Assembly: GCA_003514305.1 (NCBI GenBank)
Contig: DORE01000268.1
Location: 1-5,311 of the forward strand
Reading direction: 5' to 3'
DNA from: Gammaproteobacteria bacterium
GTDB taxonomy: Bacteria > Pseudomonadota > Gammaproteobacteria > Pseudomonadales > Pseudohongiellaceae
DNA length: 5,311 nt
The notes beneath the pieces were generated by a model. The model had not been told where the DNA came from and searched no databases. It saw only the letters and a list, made by a program, of their open reading frames with translations. The translations under genes were made by a program, and so were the position numbers. Shown here piece after piece: positions 1 through 5,311 of this stretch (positions within the stretch are counted from its first letter, which is position 1; every line of letters starts with the position of its first letter).

Positions 1-1448
1 TCAAAATCGATGATGTTGGTGATAGTCTGAAAAACGGAGGTAAAGATTGTCGAGCCCCCTGGAGTTCCGACCGCCATCATGACTTCATCACCTTCCAGCA
101 GGATTGTCGGTGACATCGAGGAGAGTGGCCGCTTGCCCGGTTGTATCTCATTGGCATAGGTTCCGACGACACCATAGACGTTCGGAGAACCTGGCTTGAC
201 GCTGAAATCATCCATTTCGTTGTTGAGTAGAAATCCGGCGCCTTCAACGACCACGCCGCTGCCAAAAGCCCAGTTGATCGTATAGGTGTTGGATACCGCA
301 TTGCCCCATTGGTCGATAATGGAATAATGAGTTGTGTTGGGTGAGGTGAGGCCGGGGCTCACACCTTCAAGACTAGAGATCGTTTTTGGATTAACTTCTT
401 TAGCTCGGCGATCGATGTAGCCGTCAGAAATAAGAGTCTTGATATCTATGTCGACAAAATCGGAGTCGCCCAGATACTCGCCGCGATCGGCGAAGACCTG
501 CTTTTCCATCTCTGCAATCAAATGTACATACTGGTGTGAGTTATGTTCCACTCCTTCAAAATAGGGCGTCAGCGCATCTTTCATCTTTAACAGCTGAATG
601 ACGCCGAAACCGCCCGAGCTTGGCGGTGGCGCAGACAAAACCTTGAAATTGCGCCATCGGGCTTCTAATGGCGCACGCCAGACCGCTTCGTAGCTTTCCA
701 GATCTTCCATGCTGATGAGCCCATGATCTTTATCCATTTGTTTTACGATGAGTCGAGCCGTTTCGCCTTGATAGAAGTCTGCTGGGCCTGCATCAGCTAT
801 CCGTTCGAGTGTCATCGCGAGCTCCGGTTGTTTGAAAAGCTGGTCCGCGCTGATCTGCGAAAAATACTCCTTGAAGTTTGTTTTATCGCCAAACCAATCG
901 AGATTTGCATGAATTTCGTCGACCAGAATTTGGGCGGGCAAAAAACCCTGTCGAGCAAGTTTTATGGCTGGCTGAATGAGATCTCGCCAGAGGAGCGACC
1001 CGTAGCGCTGATGCGCGGTCCACATTCCGGCAACTGTGCCCGGCACAGCAGTGGCTCTGCCGCCAATCAGAGTCGCATTTTCGATTACCTCACGCTGTTC
1101 ATCTAGGTACATATCCCGATGAGCGGCGAACGGGGCTCGTTCTCGATAGTCCAGGAAGGCGCTTTCACCTTCTATGTGTGTGAGCATGAACCCACCGCCG
1201 CCTATGTTGCCGGCATCGATATATGTTACCGCTAGAGCAAACCCAGTTGCGACAGCCGCGTCCACAGCATTACCACCTTGCATCAAGATTTCTTTGGCGA
1301 TTGCTGCGGCGTATGGGTCTGGGATAGCTATAGCAGCTTGGGCTGTTTTCTGTGCTGGACTTTCAGACTGCGCTGAGACAGTACTCGTTAGTAAGCAGGT
1401 GAGAGAAAGTATTAGCTTGGAAAGGCGGCCGGTTAAGGTTAATTTCAT
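1..1448 (-). CDS. ggt: Gamma-glutamyltransferase precursor (glutathione hydrolase), C-terminus beyond window
   Basis: A periplasmic N-terminal nucleophile hydrolase that, as a family, cleaves the gamma-glutamyl bond of glutathione and related compounds, transferring the group to amino acids or water. The reading frame is open from ATG at 1446-1448 to base 1 (482 complete codons, no internal stop). Residues 1-26 form a Sec signal peptide ending VSA before Gln27. Family landmarks appear in order: GGNAVDAAVA (58-67), NIGGGGFML (81-89), LDYRERAP (99-106; Arg102 matches the substrate-binding Arg114 of the E. coli enzyme), PPPSSGG just upstream of the nucleophile domain, and NTTHYS, where Thr372 is the expected autoprocessing site and catalytic nucleophile starting the small subunit. 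Asn392, Asp414, PLSSM (441-445) and GTPGGS (461-466) match substrate-contacting segments. MDDF and the preceding lid-like loop are present, as in Gram-negative enzymes. By comparison with E. coli about 90-100 residues are missing. The ribosome-binding site is weak. Family assignment is very secure; the physiological substrate is not known. Confidence 0.96.
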   Translation of the reverse strand, partial: MKLTLTGRLSKLILSLTCLLTSTVSAQSESPAQKTAQAAIAIPDPYAAAIAKEILMQGGNAVDAAVATGFALAVTYIDAGNIGGGGFMLTHIEGESAFLDYRERAPFAAHRDMYLDEQREVIENATLIGGRATAVPGTVAGMWTAHQRYGSLLWRDLIQPAIKLARQGFLPAQILVDEIHANLDWFGDKTNFKEYFSQISADQLFKQPELAMTLERIADAGPADFYQGETARLIVKQMDKDHGLISMEDLESYEAVWRAPLEARWRNFKVLSAPPPSSGGFGVIQLLKMKDALTPYFEGVEHNSHQYVHLIAEMEKQVFADRGEYLGDSDFVDIDIKTLISDGYIDRRAKEVNPKTISSLEGVSPGLTSPNTTHYSIIDQWGNAVSNTYTINWAFGSGVVVEGAGFLLNNEMDDFSVKPGSPNVYGVVGTYANEIQPGKRPLSSMSPTILLEGDEVMMAVGTPGGSTIFTSVFQTITNIIDF

Positions 1449-1783
1449 CAAGATAGTCTCGGCTGGCTGTCAATGGAAGTATCTATGGATTAATCCGGTT
1501 ACATTACATTCTCCATACAGAGCCGGTTGTGAGGCCGCACTCTCGGTATGTCTGCTACTTTGCTTATAGAGGAGCCCAAGCAGAAAGCGGATATATAGTA
1601 CTTTATCGGTCCTGCACAGTAAGCAAAACTCCTGTTTTAGAGTTGCAAGTTTTACTGCCGTTCGGGATGTCACGTTATTTCCAGTGCTTGTGTGTGGAGC
1701 TGGCTAAATAGTCCTAGCGTTTTTTTGCGACAGTTTAAATTATATAAGAGTGAGTGTGATCAGGCCCCAATTGTTGAGGGCCT
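1449..1783. other. Intergenic region without a convincing gene
   Basis: These 335 bases separate two minus-strand genes. Short open frames exist on both strands, but their products show no recognisable motif, no plausible signal or membrane pattern and no good ribosome-binding site, so I treat them as chance. No tRNA cloverleaf was recognised. Visible small structures are a hairpin next to the cyclophilin stop (1762-1783), a perfect palindrome GGATTAATCC at 1487-1496 about 40 bases upstream of the ggt start, and a seven-T run at 1720-1726. The ggt promoter should lie here, but I find no pair of boxes with good match and spacing. Confidence 0.6.
1762..1783 (-). terminator. Possible weak terminator hairpin after the cyclophilin gene
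   Basis: AGGCCC (1762-1767) and GGGCCT (1778-1783) form a perfect six-pair, GC-rich stem with a ten-base loop, starting directly after the TAA stop at 1784-1786. In the minus-strand direction the stem is followed by a mixed sequence without a U tract, so it is not a canonical rho-independent terminator. It could act with Rho or as a 3'-end stabilising hairpin. Position favours a real role; the missing U tract counts against it. Confidence 0.35.
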
Positions 1784-2395
1784 TTACTCTGGAATGCGGA
1801 ATCCGCTGGCTTCAATCTCCGCCGGAGTCATGTTGATTATATCTATATCGAGATTGATAATTTCCAGAGGTTCATCCGACTCGTCAGTCTCTACAGCAAC
1901 GATCTTATCTACGACCTCCATACCGGAAAATACGAAGCCATAAATTGTGTAATTGTCGTCGAGCCTAGCAATTCCATTGGCAGCATGCACAACGTAAAAC
2001 TGGCAGCCAGCAGAAAGCTTGCCGGGGTTGTTGTCTCTGCCGGCGGCAAAGGTTCCATAAGCATGCCGCAATTGGGGACGAAATTCTGGCTGAAGTAAGT
2101 GGATGGAGTAGGCAAAGCCTTCGGGTGTATCGGGGCAGCCGCCTTGGGCGACGAATCCTTCTATTACCCGATTGAAGGAGAAGTCATCAAAGTATCTTGA
2201 ATTTGTCAGATTGATAAAGTACTCGCGATGGACAGGTACTTCTTCGTAGAGCCAAACATAGAGATCGCCGAGGCGAGTGCTGATTCTGGCTACCTGATAA
2301 GTTCCTGATAAGGATGCACAGCCGCTAGAGGTGCAAAGAAGGAAGGCTAACAAGAGTTTTCGAATGATCATTGGGCTTGTCTGGATGGTAGGCAT
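1784..2395 (-). CDS. Cyclophilin-type peptidyl-prolyl cis-trans isomerase, predicted lipoprotein
   Basis: A 203-residue protein with a single cyclophilin domain, which in this family catalyses cis-trans isomerisation of X-Pro bonds during folding. The N-terminus has a basic residue (Arg12), a hydrophobic core (13-20) and a lipobox-like SSGC with Cys26 as the likely acylated residue; Ala at +2 predicts outer-membrane sorting, so it would act in the periplasm. The catalytic segment FNRVIEGFVAQGG (74-86) keeps the Arg, Phe and Gln (Arg76, Phe81, Gln84) corresponding to Arg55, Phe60 and Gln63 of human cyclophilin A. CQFYVV (131-136) supplies the counterpart of Phe113, and DNYTIYGFVFSGMEVVDKI (147-165) is the conserved C-terminal strand and helix. 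The human His54 position is Asn75, and the Trp121 position appears to be non-aromatic (Leu146 region), as in many bacterial members. The start at 2393-2395 has GAGG four bases upstream; Met9 (2369-2371) would give a shorter signal peptide but lacks such a site. It appears to be transcribed alone. Confidence 0.9.
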   Translation of the reverse strand: MPTIQTSPMIIRKLLLAFLLCTSSGCASLSGTYQVARISTRLGDLYVWLYEEVPVHREYFINLTNSRYFDDFSFNRVIEGFVAQGGCPDTPEGFAYSIHLLQPEFRPQLRHAYGTFAAGRDNNPGKLSAGCQFYVVHAANGIARLDDNYTIYGFVFSGMEVVDKIVAVETDESDEPLEIINLDIDIINMTPAEIEASGFRIPE

Positions 2396-2399
2396 AACG

Positions 2400-2403
2400 C
2401 CTC
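2400..2403 (-). promoter_or_regulatory. Ribosome-binding site supporting the cyclophilin start
   Basis: Read on the minus strand this is GAGG, four bases before the ATG at 2393-2395. It favours this start over the internal Met9, which has no purine-rich site at proper distance. The spacing is a little short, so the choice is not certain. Confidence 0.4.
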
Positions 2404-2644
2404 AAGGGTGAGTAGCACCATGAAAACATTAATGCTTATCCCAAAATTGAGAAATACCGCTAGTGAATTCGGGGTTAGGTTGATCAGATGAATGCGTTTC
2501 CATAGGAGCTATCGGTTTTTAGCATGCTTCTAAGTTGAATATCGCCAGCTGGCTTATCGAATATCATGGTCAAGCTGGAATCGATTTTTTCCCCTGTTGA
2601 TACTCATCAGAGAGGGAGATGAAATTTTAAGAAAGCTGGGCAAC

Positions 2645-2680
2645 AAAAAAGGCTCCATCCGAAAGGATGAAGCCTTTTTT
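2645..2680 (-). terminator. Rho-independent terminator of the proteorhodopsin gene
   Basis: Two ten-base arms, 2651-2660 and 2665-2674, flank a four-base loop, and the flanks are six A (2645-2650) and six T (2675-2680). On the minus strand the transcript forms GGCUUCAUCC, loop UUUC, GGAUGGAGCC and then UUUUUU, about 25 bases beyond the proteorhodopsin stop. At the one imperfect position (2655 with 2670) the minus-strand RNA has a G-U wobble, while the plus-strand RNA would have a C-A mismatch. The hairpin is therefore best formed in the direction expected for the rhodopsin transcript, although the symmetric tract could stop plus-strand transcription too. Confidence 0.92.
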
Positions 2681-2706
2681 GGGTGTAGAGTCTAACTAAA
2701 CCCGTC

Positions 2707-3483
2707 CTACGCGTTGCTTGCAGACGTATCTTCGTTAGCTGCGTACCAGATAAACAAACCGAATGCGATTTTGTTAACTAAATCCGCGAGGTTATAGACA
2801 ATGTTGACGGTTTCGGCGTTGGTACCGCCTGCAAGATAGCCCATGAAATATCCAATTGGATAAATCGCCCATCCTACAGTAACTACCCACTTCATCGCGC
2901 TGTATGAGCTTTGTGTGGCAGCAGAGGAGGAGCTAGCGCTCACTTTACTCGCCTCGCCGGCGTGGATTTCATAGAGGATGTAAGCCCATCCTATCATTCC
3001 GACGACAAATCCCACCGTGGCGTTCAAGTATCCGGCCTCACCCATGTAACCTGGAACAAGCATTACTAGCGATCCGATGAAAATTCTCCAAAAAATGCCG
3101 CCAGATACAGCTGCAACTGCCGCAAGTATCAGATAAAACTCAACTAACTGCAGCGGAACTGTAAGCAGCCAGTCTATGTACCTGAAAGTCGTTGGACTTT
3201 CACCCGTGGATACCCACATTTCGCGCATGTAAAAATAGTGGAATGCCGCAATAAAACAAACCAGTGCGATTACGTTGAGGGAAGTGGCCCACTTGCCTCC
3301 AATGCGCATTGATTCCATCAAGAAGAAAATAGTCGCTGCAGACATGGCCATCGAGATAAGCCAAAAAGAATATCCGACGAAGTCTCCTGATTGGAGCATC
3401 ATCGAATCCCCGGAAGCCGCGAATGCTGCTTGGCCTGAAAACAGACCTATCATGGCAAATAGTGTTGTTAATATTTGTTTCAT
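2707..3483 (-). CDS. Proteorhodopsin, light-driven proton pump, predicted blue-absorbing
   Basis: A 258-residue seven-helix retinal protein of the inner membrane that, in this family, exports protons on illumination and so adds to the proton-motive force. Residues 1-23 form a cleavable-type signal peptide (ending AFA before Ser24), usual for proteorhodopsins. Relative to the green proteorhodopsin reference a constant offset of 7 fits all landmarks: His82 (His75), Arg101 (Arg94), proton acceptor Asp104 (Asp97), tuning residue Gln112 (105), proton donor Glu115 (Glu108), Asp234 (Asp227) and Schiff-base Lys238 (Lys231) in NLADLVNK. The Asp/Thr/Glu triad (104, 108, 115) marks an outward proton pump, not a sodium or chloride pump. 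Gln112 predicts blue absorption. Phe159 sits at the fenestration site, arguing against a carotenoid antenna. The start ATG (3481-3483) has a strong AGGGG site six bases upstream. The gene is monocistronic, ended by the terminator at 2645-2680, and divergent from crtE, whose pathway leads toward retinal. The cytoplasmic loop 182-193 is Ser/Ala-rich. Confidence 0.98.
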   Translation of the reverse strand: MKQILTTLFAMIGLFSGQAAFAASGDSMMLQSGDFVGYSFWLISMAMSAATIFFLMESMRIGGKWATSLNVIALVCFIAAFHYFYMREMWVSTGESPTTFRYIDWLLTVPLQLVEFYLILAAVAAVSGGIFWRIFIGSLVMLVPGYMGEAGYLNATVGFVVGMIGWAYILYEIHAGEASKVSASSSSAATQSSYSAMKWVVTVGWAIYPIGYFMGYLAGGTNAETVNIVYNLADLVNKIAFGLFIWYAANEDTSASNA

Positions 3484-3545
3484 TTATTTCCCCTGTATCG
3501 GTGGTTTGAACGTTTTTTTCCGCTTATTTCGCTTTCGCAGTTTAC

Positions 3546-3576
3546 ATTGTACGACATTTTATAAAAAATGGTTCAA
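3546..3576 (-). promoter_or_regulatory. Candidate proteorhodopsin promoter
   Basis: On the minus strand TTGAAC (3571-3576) and TACAAT (3546-3551) could be -35 and -10 boxes, but they are 19 bases apart, longer than the ideal 17, and the -35 match is only four of six. An AT-rich block TATAAAAT (3556-3563) lies between them and could be an alternative -10 without a good -35. Either would leave a 5' leader of roughly 50-65 bases before the proteorhodopsin start. Location is plausible; the precise boxes are uncertain. Confidence 0.28.
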
Positions 3577-3606
3577 TAAGACCAGTAATGAACTTTCCCG
3601 TTTAAA

Positions 3607-3616
3607 ACTACGTAGT
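3607..3616. promoter_or_regulatory. Perfect palindrome ACTACGTAGT, possible operator
   Basis: A perfect 10-bp inverted repeat with no spacer, close to the centre of the 219-base divergent region between proteorhodopsin and crtE. It lies upstream of the candidate rhodopsin promoter and upstream of the GTAAC cluster, where a shared dimeric regulator could act on both directions. A 10-bp palindrome can also arise by chance, and no regulator is identified. Confidence 0.25.
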
Positions 3617-3641
3617 AAATTTTGGCGCGGTTTAACGAGCT

Positions 3642-3689
3642 GTAACGCGTAACGATACAAAAAGTAACAACAAGCGTAACACTGGTTAC
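3642..3689 (+). repeat. Cluster of GTAAC/GTTAC pentamers upstream of crtE
   Basis: GTAAC occurs at 3642-3646, 3649-3653, 3664-3668 and 3676-3680, and its inverse GTTAC at 3685-3689: five copies in 48 bases. The last two form an inverted repeat, GTAAC-ACTG-GTTAC, ending 13 bases before the crtE ATG, so it overlaps the likely 5' leader or ribosome-binding region. Seen directly in sequence; a role as operator for crtE or as an RNA hairpin affecting translation is inference. Confidence 0.45.
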
Positions 3690-3702
3690 ACTAGGCAATC
3701 TT

Positions 3703-4575
3703 ATGACAATTAAAAATAGGCCTAAAATAAGCTCATTAATGCATATCAGCCGTACTCTGGCTGAAAAGACAGCGCTGACGGAACTATCACCGGGCTCTGC
3801 GCTGCACGACGCTATTCGCTTCCACTTCGCTACAAAAGGCTCGGAAGCCAGAGCAGCTCTTTGTCTTTCAGGGAGCCTTGCTCTCGGACTGCCCGCAGAT
3901 TCCGCCGTTCGGCTAGCCGCGTCCGTTGAGACGTTGCACAATGCCTCACTAATTCAAGACGACCTCCAAGACCATGACGAATTTAGACGGGGAAAGTTGG
4001 CGATCTGGAAACAATTTGGTCCAGACATTGCTATCAATGCGACCGATCTTATGATCGCTAGTGCCTTTGAGCTAGTCGCCTCTGCCGGCCCGACTTCTGC
4101 CCATCGATTAGTCGCCACCATGAACCGCGCTATTAGCAGGACTCTTCAAGGGCAAACCAAAGATCTAAATGCAGGCCACGACCTTAATATTGATCAGGCG
4201 GTAGCGGTCGCCAAGGAAAAATCAGGACCGCTATTTTCTCTCAGTCTTGAGTTGCCGTTGGTTCTCTCCGGGCACTTCTATTTTTTAGAAAAAGCGCGCG
4301 ATGCCGGAGCAGCATTTGGTATTGGATATCAAATTTTTGACGACATCCACGATTGTTTGCGAGATCGTGAATCTGGCAGTCTTTCAAATATGGCACTCTT
4401 ACTCGAGTCTTCCAGCAGTTCCGAACTTGCATCACTTGAAAGCGTGGAAGATCTGGCTTCCCATTTTCTGAGCCAAGCTGCGTCCAGTGCCGCCTCTTTG
4501 CCGCACGGTTGCGGAGCTCTGCTTACGGAAAAGTGCACTGAGCTTCTAAGTGAACTCGACAGAGAAGCAGCGTGA
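3703..4575 (+). CDS. crtE: Geranylgeranyl diphosphate synthase (class I trans-prenyltransferase)
   Basis: A 290-residue soluble all-helical prenyltransferase that condenses isopentenyl diphosphate with allylic diphosphates; CrtE enzymes make the C20 geranylgeranyl diphosphate that feeds phytoene synthesis. The first Asp-rich motif is LIQDDLQD (83-90; Asp86, Asp87, Asp90), followed by the RRGK stretch (95-98). GQTKDL (150-155) and KEKSGPLFSL (171-180) are the conserved mid-protein segments, and the second Asp-rich motif is YQIFDDIHD (209-217; Asp213, Asp214, Asp217), so all metal-binding residues are present. Ala81, five residues before the first motif, is small, which fits a C20 rather than a C15 product. 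The first motif is DDxxD and lacks the two-residue insertion of classic bacterial CrtE and IspA. Length is normal, with a Ser-rich variable stretch at 235-241. The ATG at 3703 has only a weak AGG upstream; Met13 (3739) is no better. It overlaps crtI by four bases, indicating an operon and translational coupling. Context next to crtI and proteorhodopsin supports the carotenoid role over an ispA-type housekeeping role. Confidence 0.93.
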   Translation: MTIKNRPKISSLMHISRTLAEKTALTELSPGSALHDAIRFHFATKGSEARAALCLSGSLALGLPADSAVRLAASVETLHNASLIQDDLQDHDEFRRGKLAIWKQFGPDIAINATDLMIASAFELVASAGPTSAHRLVATMNRAISRTLQGQTKDLNAGHDLNIDQAVAVAKEKSGPLFSLSLELPLVLSGHFYFLEKARDAGAAFGIGYQIFDDIHDCLRDRESGSLSNMALLLESSSSSELASLESVEDLASHFLSQAASSAASLPHGCGALLTEKCTELLSELDREAA

Positions 4576-5311
4576 CCCGCGCGCTAGTTGTGGGCGGTGG
4601 TTTTGGCGGCATTGCTTCGGCGATCCGCCTCCGTGCCAAAGGATATGATGTACAACTTCTAGATCGATGCCCCAAACTTGGGGGACGTGCTCAGGTTTTT
4701 GAGAGAGACGGGTTTCGATTCGACGCTGGCCCGACGGTGATAACTGCTCCGTTTCTATTCGACGAACTGTTCGAACTGCACGGGCGGCGTCGTGAAGACT
4801 ACGTTGAGTTTCGCTCGCTTGATCCCTGGTACAGGTTTCAGTTCTCTGACGGTGATGTTTTTGACTACGGCGGTGAGATTGAAGATACCGAGACAGAAAT
4901 AGCGCGGTTTGATCCGGCTGATGTAGAAGGATATCGGCGGCTTGTTGCGCACTCTGAAAAAATCTTTGACGTTGGTTTTACCAAGCTTTCTGATCGGCCT
5001 TTCCATAAAATCGCTACCATGCTGTCCCAAATTCCGGCTTTGGTTTCTCTAAAGTGCTACCGAACGGTCTGGCAAATGGTCTGCGCCTATCTTAAAAACC
5101 CCAAGCTTAGACAGGCGTTTTCAGTGCAGCCTCTTTTGGTGGGAGGGAACCCATTTAATACCACCAGTATTTACGGCCTTATTCACTTTTTGGAGCGGCG
5201 CTGGGGAATACATTTTGCAATGGGCGGAACTGGTGCATTAGTGGAAGCTTACCGAAAGTTGATGGAAGAACTAGGCATTGAAATCAAGCTGAATACTACC
5301 GTCGACAAAAT
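4572..5311 (+). CDS. crtI: Phytoene desaturase (CrtI type), N-terminal 246 codons
   Basis: A membrane-associated FAD-dependent desaturase; CrtI enzymes convert colourless phytoene to lycopene (or to fewer-step intermediates) in carotenoid synthesis. The frame is open from a GTG start at 4572-4574 to the right edge. The N-terminus is a Rossmann dinucleotide-binding fold: VVGGGFGG (6-13), then strand 2 ending in Asp31, then LGGRA (36-40). FDAGPT (50-55) is the conserved segment after the FAD site. GGNPFNTTSIY (191-201) and FAMGGT (215-220) are hallmark CrtI blocks, distinguishing it from CrtP-type desaturases and amine oxidases. CrtI proteins are usually about 490-510 residues, so about half is missing. 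The GTG lies within GTGA shared with the crtE stop codon, giving a four-base overlap and likely coupled translation; the upstream AGAGAAG is a modest ribosome-binding site. The number of desaturation steps cannot be read from the sequence. Confidence 0.95.
   Translation, partial: MTRALVVGGGFGGIASAIRLRAKGYDVQLLDRCPKLGGRAQVFERDGFRFDAGPTVITAPFLFDELFELHGRRREDYVEFRSLDPWYRFQFSDGDVFDYGGEIEDTETEIARFDPADVEGYRRLVAHSEKIFDVGFTKLSDRPFHKIATMLSQIPALVSLKCYRTVWQMVCAYLKNPKLRQAFSVQPLLVGGNPFNTTSIYGLIHFLERRWGIHFAMGGTGALVEAYRKLMEELGIEIKLNTTVDK

Larger units (their letters stand above)
2396..2706. other. Intergenic region: cyclophilin upstream region and proteorhodopsin 3' end
   Basis: These 311 bases lie between the cyclophilin start and the proteorhodopsin stop. 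The only strong element is the terminator at 2645-2680. The region also has two perfect palindromes, AGCATGCT (2521-2528) and GCCAGCTGGC (2544-2553), and the heptamer GAATATC twice (2537-2543 and 2559-2565) flanking the second palindrome. No protein-coding or RNA gene was recognised. The cyclophilin promoter is expected in the left half, but I cannot assign boxes with confidence. Confidence 0.55.

Noticed and set aside
723..1106. Plus-strand open frame of 127 codons
   Set aside because: It lies opposite the gamma-glutamyltransferase frame, which is intact with strong family motifs through this stretch; the product has no recognisable features.
1174..1569. Plus-strand open frame of 131 codons with some hydrophobic stretches
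   Set aside because: Most of it is antisense to the signal peptide and N-terminal domain of the gamma-glutamyltransferase; the apparent hydrophobicity follows from the complementary Ala/Gly-rich sequence.
1703..1726. GCTA...TAGC followed by seven T, resembling a plus-strand terminator
   Set aside because: The stem is only four pairs with an eight-base loop and no plus-strand gene ends nearby.
2420..2491. Small plus-strand frame of 23 residues starting MKTLML
   Set aside because: Only a loose purine stretch precedes it, it has no motif, and it lies in the likely cyclophilin upstream region; too short to support.
3544..3563. TGTAC-containing AT-rich stretch resembling a LitR/CarH-type light-regulator box
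   Set aside because: There is only one half-like element, with no clear second half at the right spacing and no MerR-family regulator gene in the window, so a named operator cannot be supported.
3573..3941. Minus-strand open frame of 122 codons upstream of proteorhodopsin
   Set aside because: It is antisense to the crtE N-terminus and the divergent promoter region, without a recognisable domain or a ribosome-binding site that argues for it.
4755..5030. Minus-strand open frame of 91 codons
   Set aside because: It lies opposite the crtI frame, which carries consistent CrtI motifs on both sides of this stretch.

Overview
The window looks like chromosome of a marine, probably gammaproteobacterial, photoheterotroph. 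The main reason is a proteorhodopsin gene lying back-to-back with the first two carotenoid biosynthesis genes, an arrangement known from SAR92/OM60-type and other surface-ocean bacteria. The periplasmic gamma-glutamyltransferase and the predicted lipoprotein cyclophilin point to a Gram-negative envelope. The taxonomic placement is inference; there is no rRNA or other marker gene here.

Layout: (1) 1-1448, minus strand: gamma-glutamyltransferase with a Sec signal peptide, running off the left edge and lacking roughly its last 90-100 residues. (2) 1449-1783: a 335-base gap with no convincing gene. (3) 1784-2395, minus: a small cyclophilin-type peptidyl-prolyl isomerase, predicted to be a lipoprotein. 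(4) 2396-2706: a second gap, holding a strong rho-independent terminator (2645-2680) for the next gene. (5) 2707-3483, minus: a proton-pumping proteorhodopsin with a complete set of key residues and Gln at the spectral tuning site, so predicted blue-absorbing. (6) 3484-3702: a 219-base divergent promoter region with a perfect 10-bp palindrome and a cluster of five GTAAC/GTTAC pentamers. (7) 3703-4575, plus: crtE, a geranylgeranyl diphosphate synthase. (8) 4572-5311, plus: the start of crtI, phytoene desaturase, overlapping crtE by four bases and cut off by the right edge.

How the genes work together: CrtE makes geranylgeranyl diphosphate, a phytoene synthase (CrtB, not in the window) would join two molecules to phytoene, and CrtI would desaturate that to lycopene. 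A cyclase (CrtY) and a cleavage dioxygenase (Blh), both expected further right but not seen, would give beta-carotene and then retinal, the chromophore that forms a Schiff base with Lys238 of the rhodopsin. The rhodopsin has Phe at the position that gates carotenoid antenna binding, so the carotenoid genes most likely serve retinal supply. The gamma-glutamyltransferase and cyclophilin have no evident functional tie to phototrophy. I see no new system here: the novelty on offer is in details (tuning residue, intergenic repeats, prenyltransferase motif type), and the core is a known proteorhodopsin-retinal cassette.
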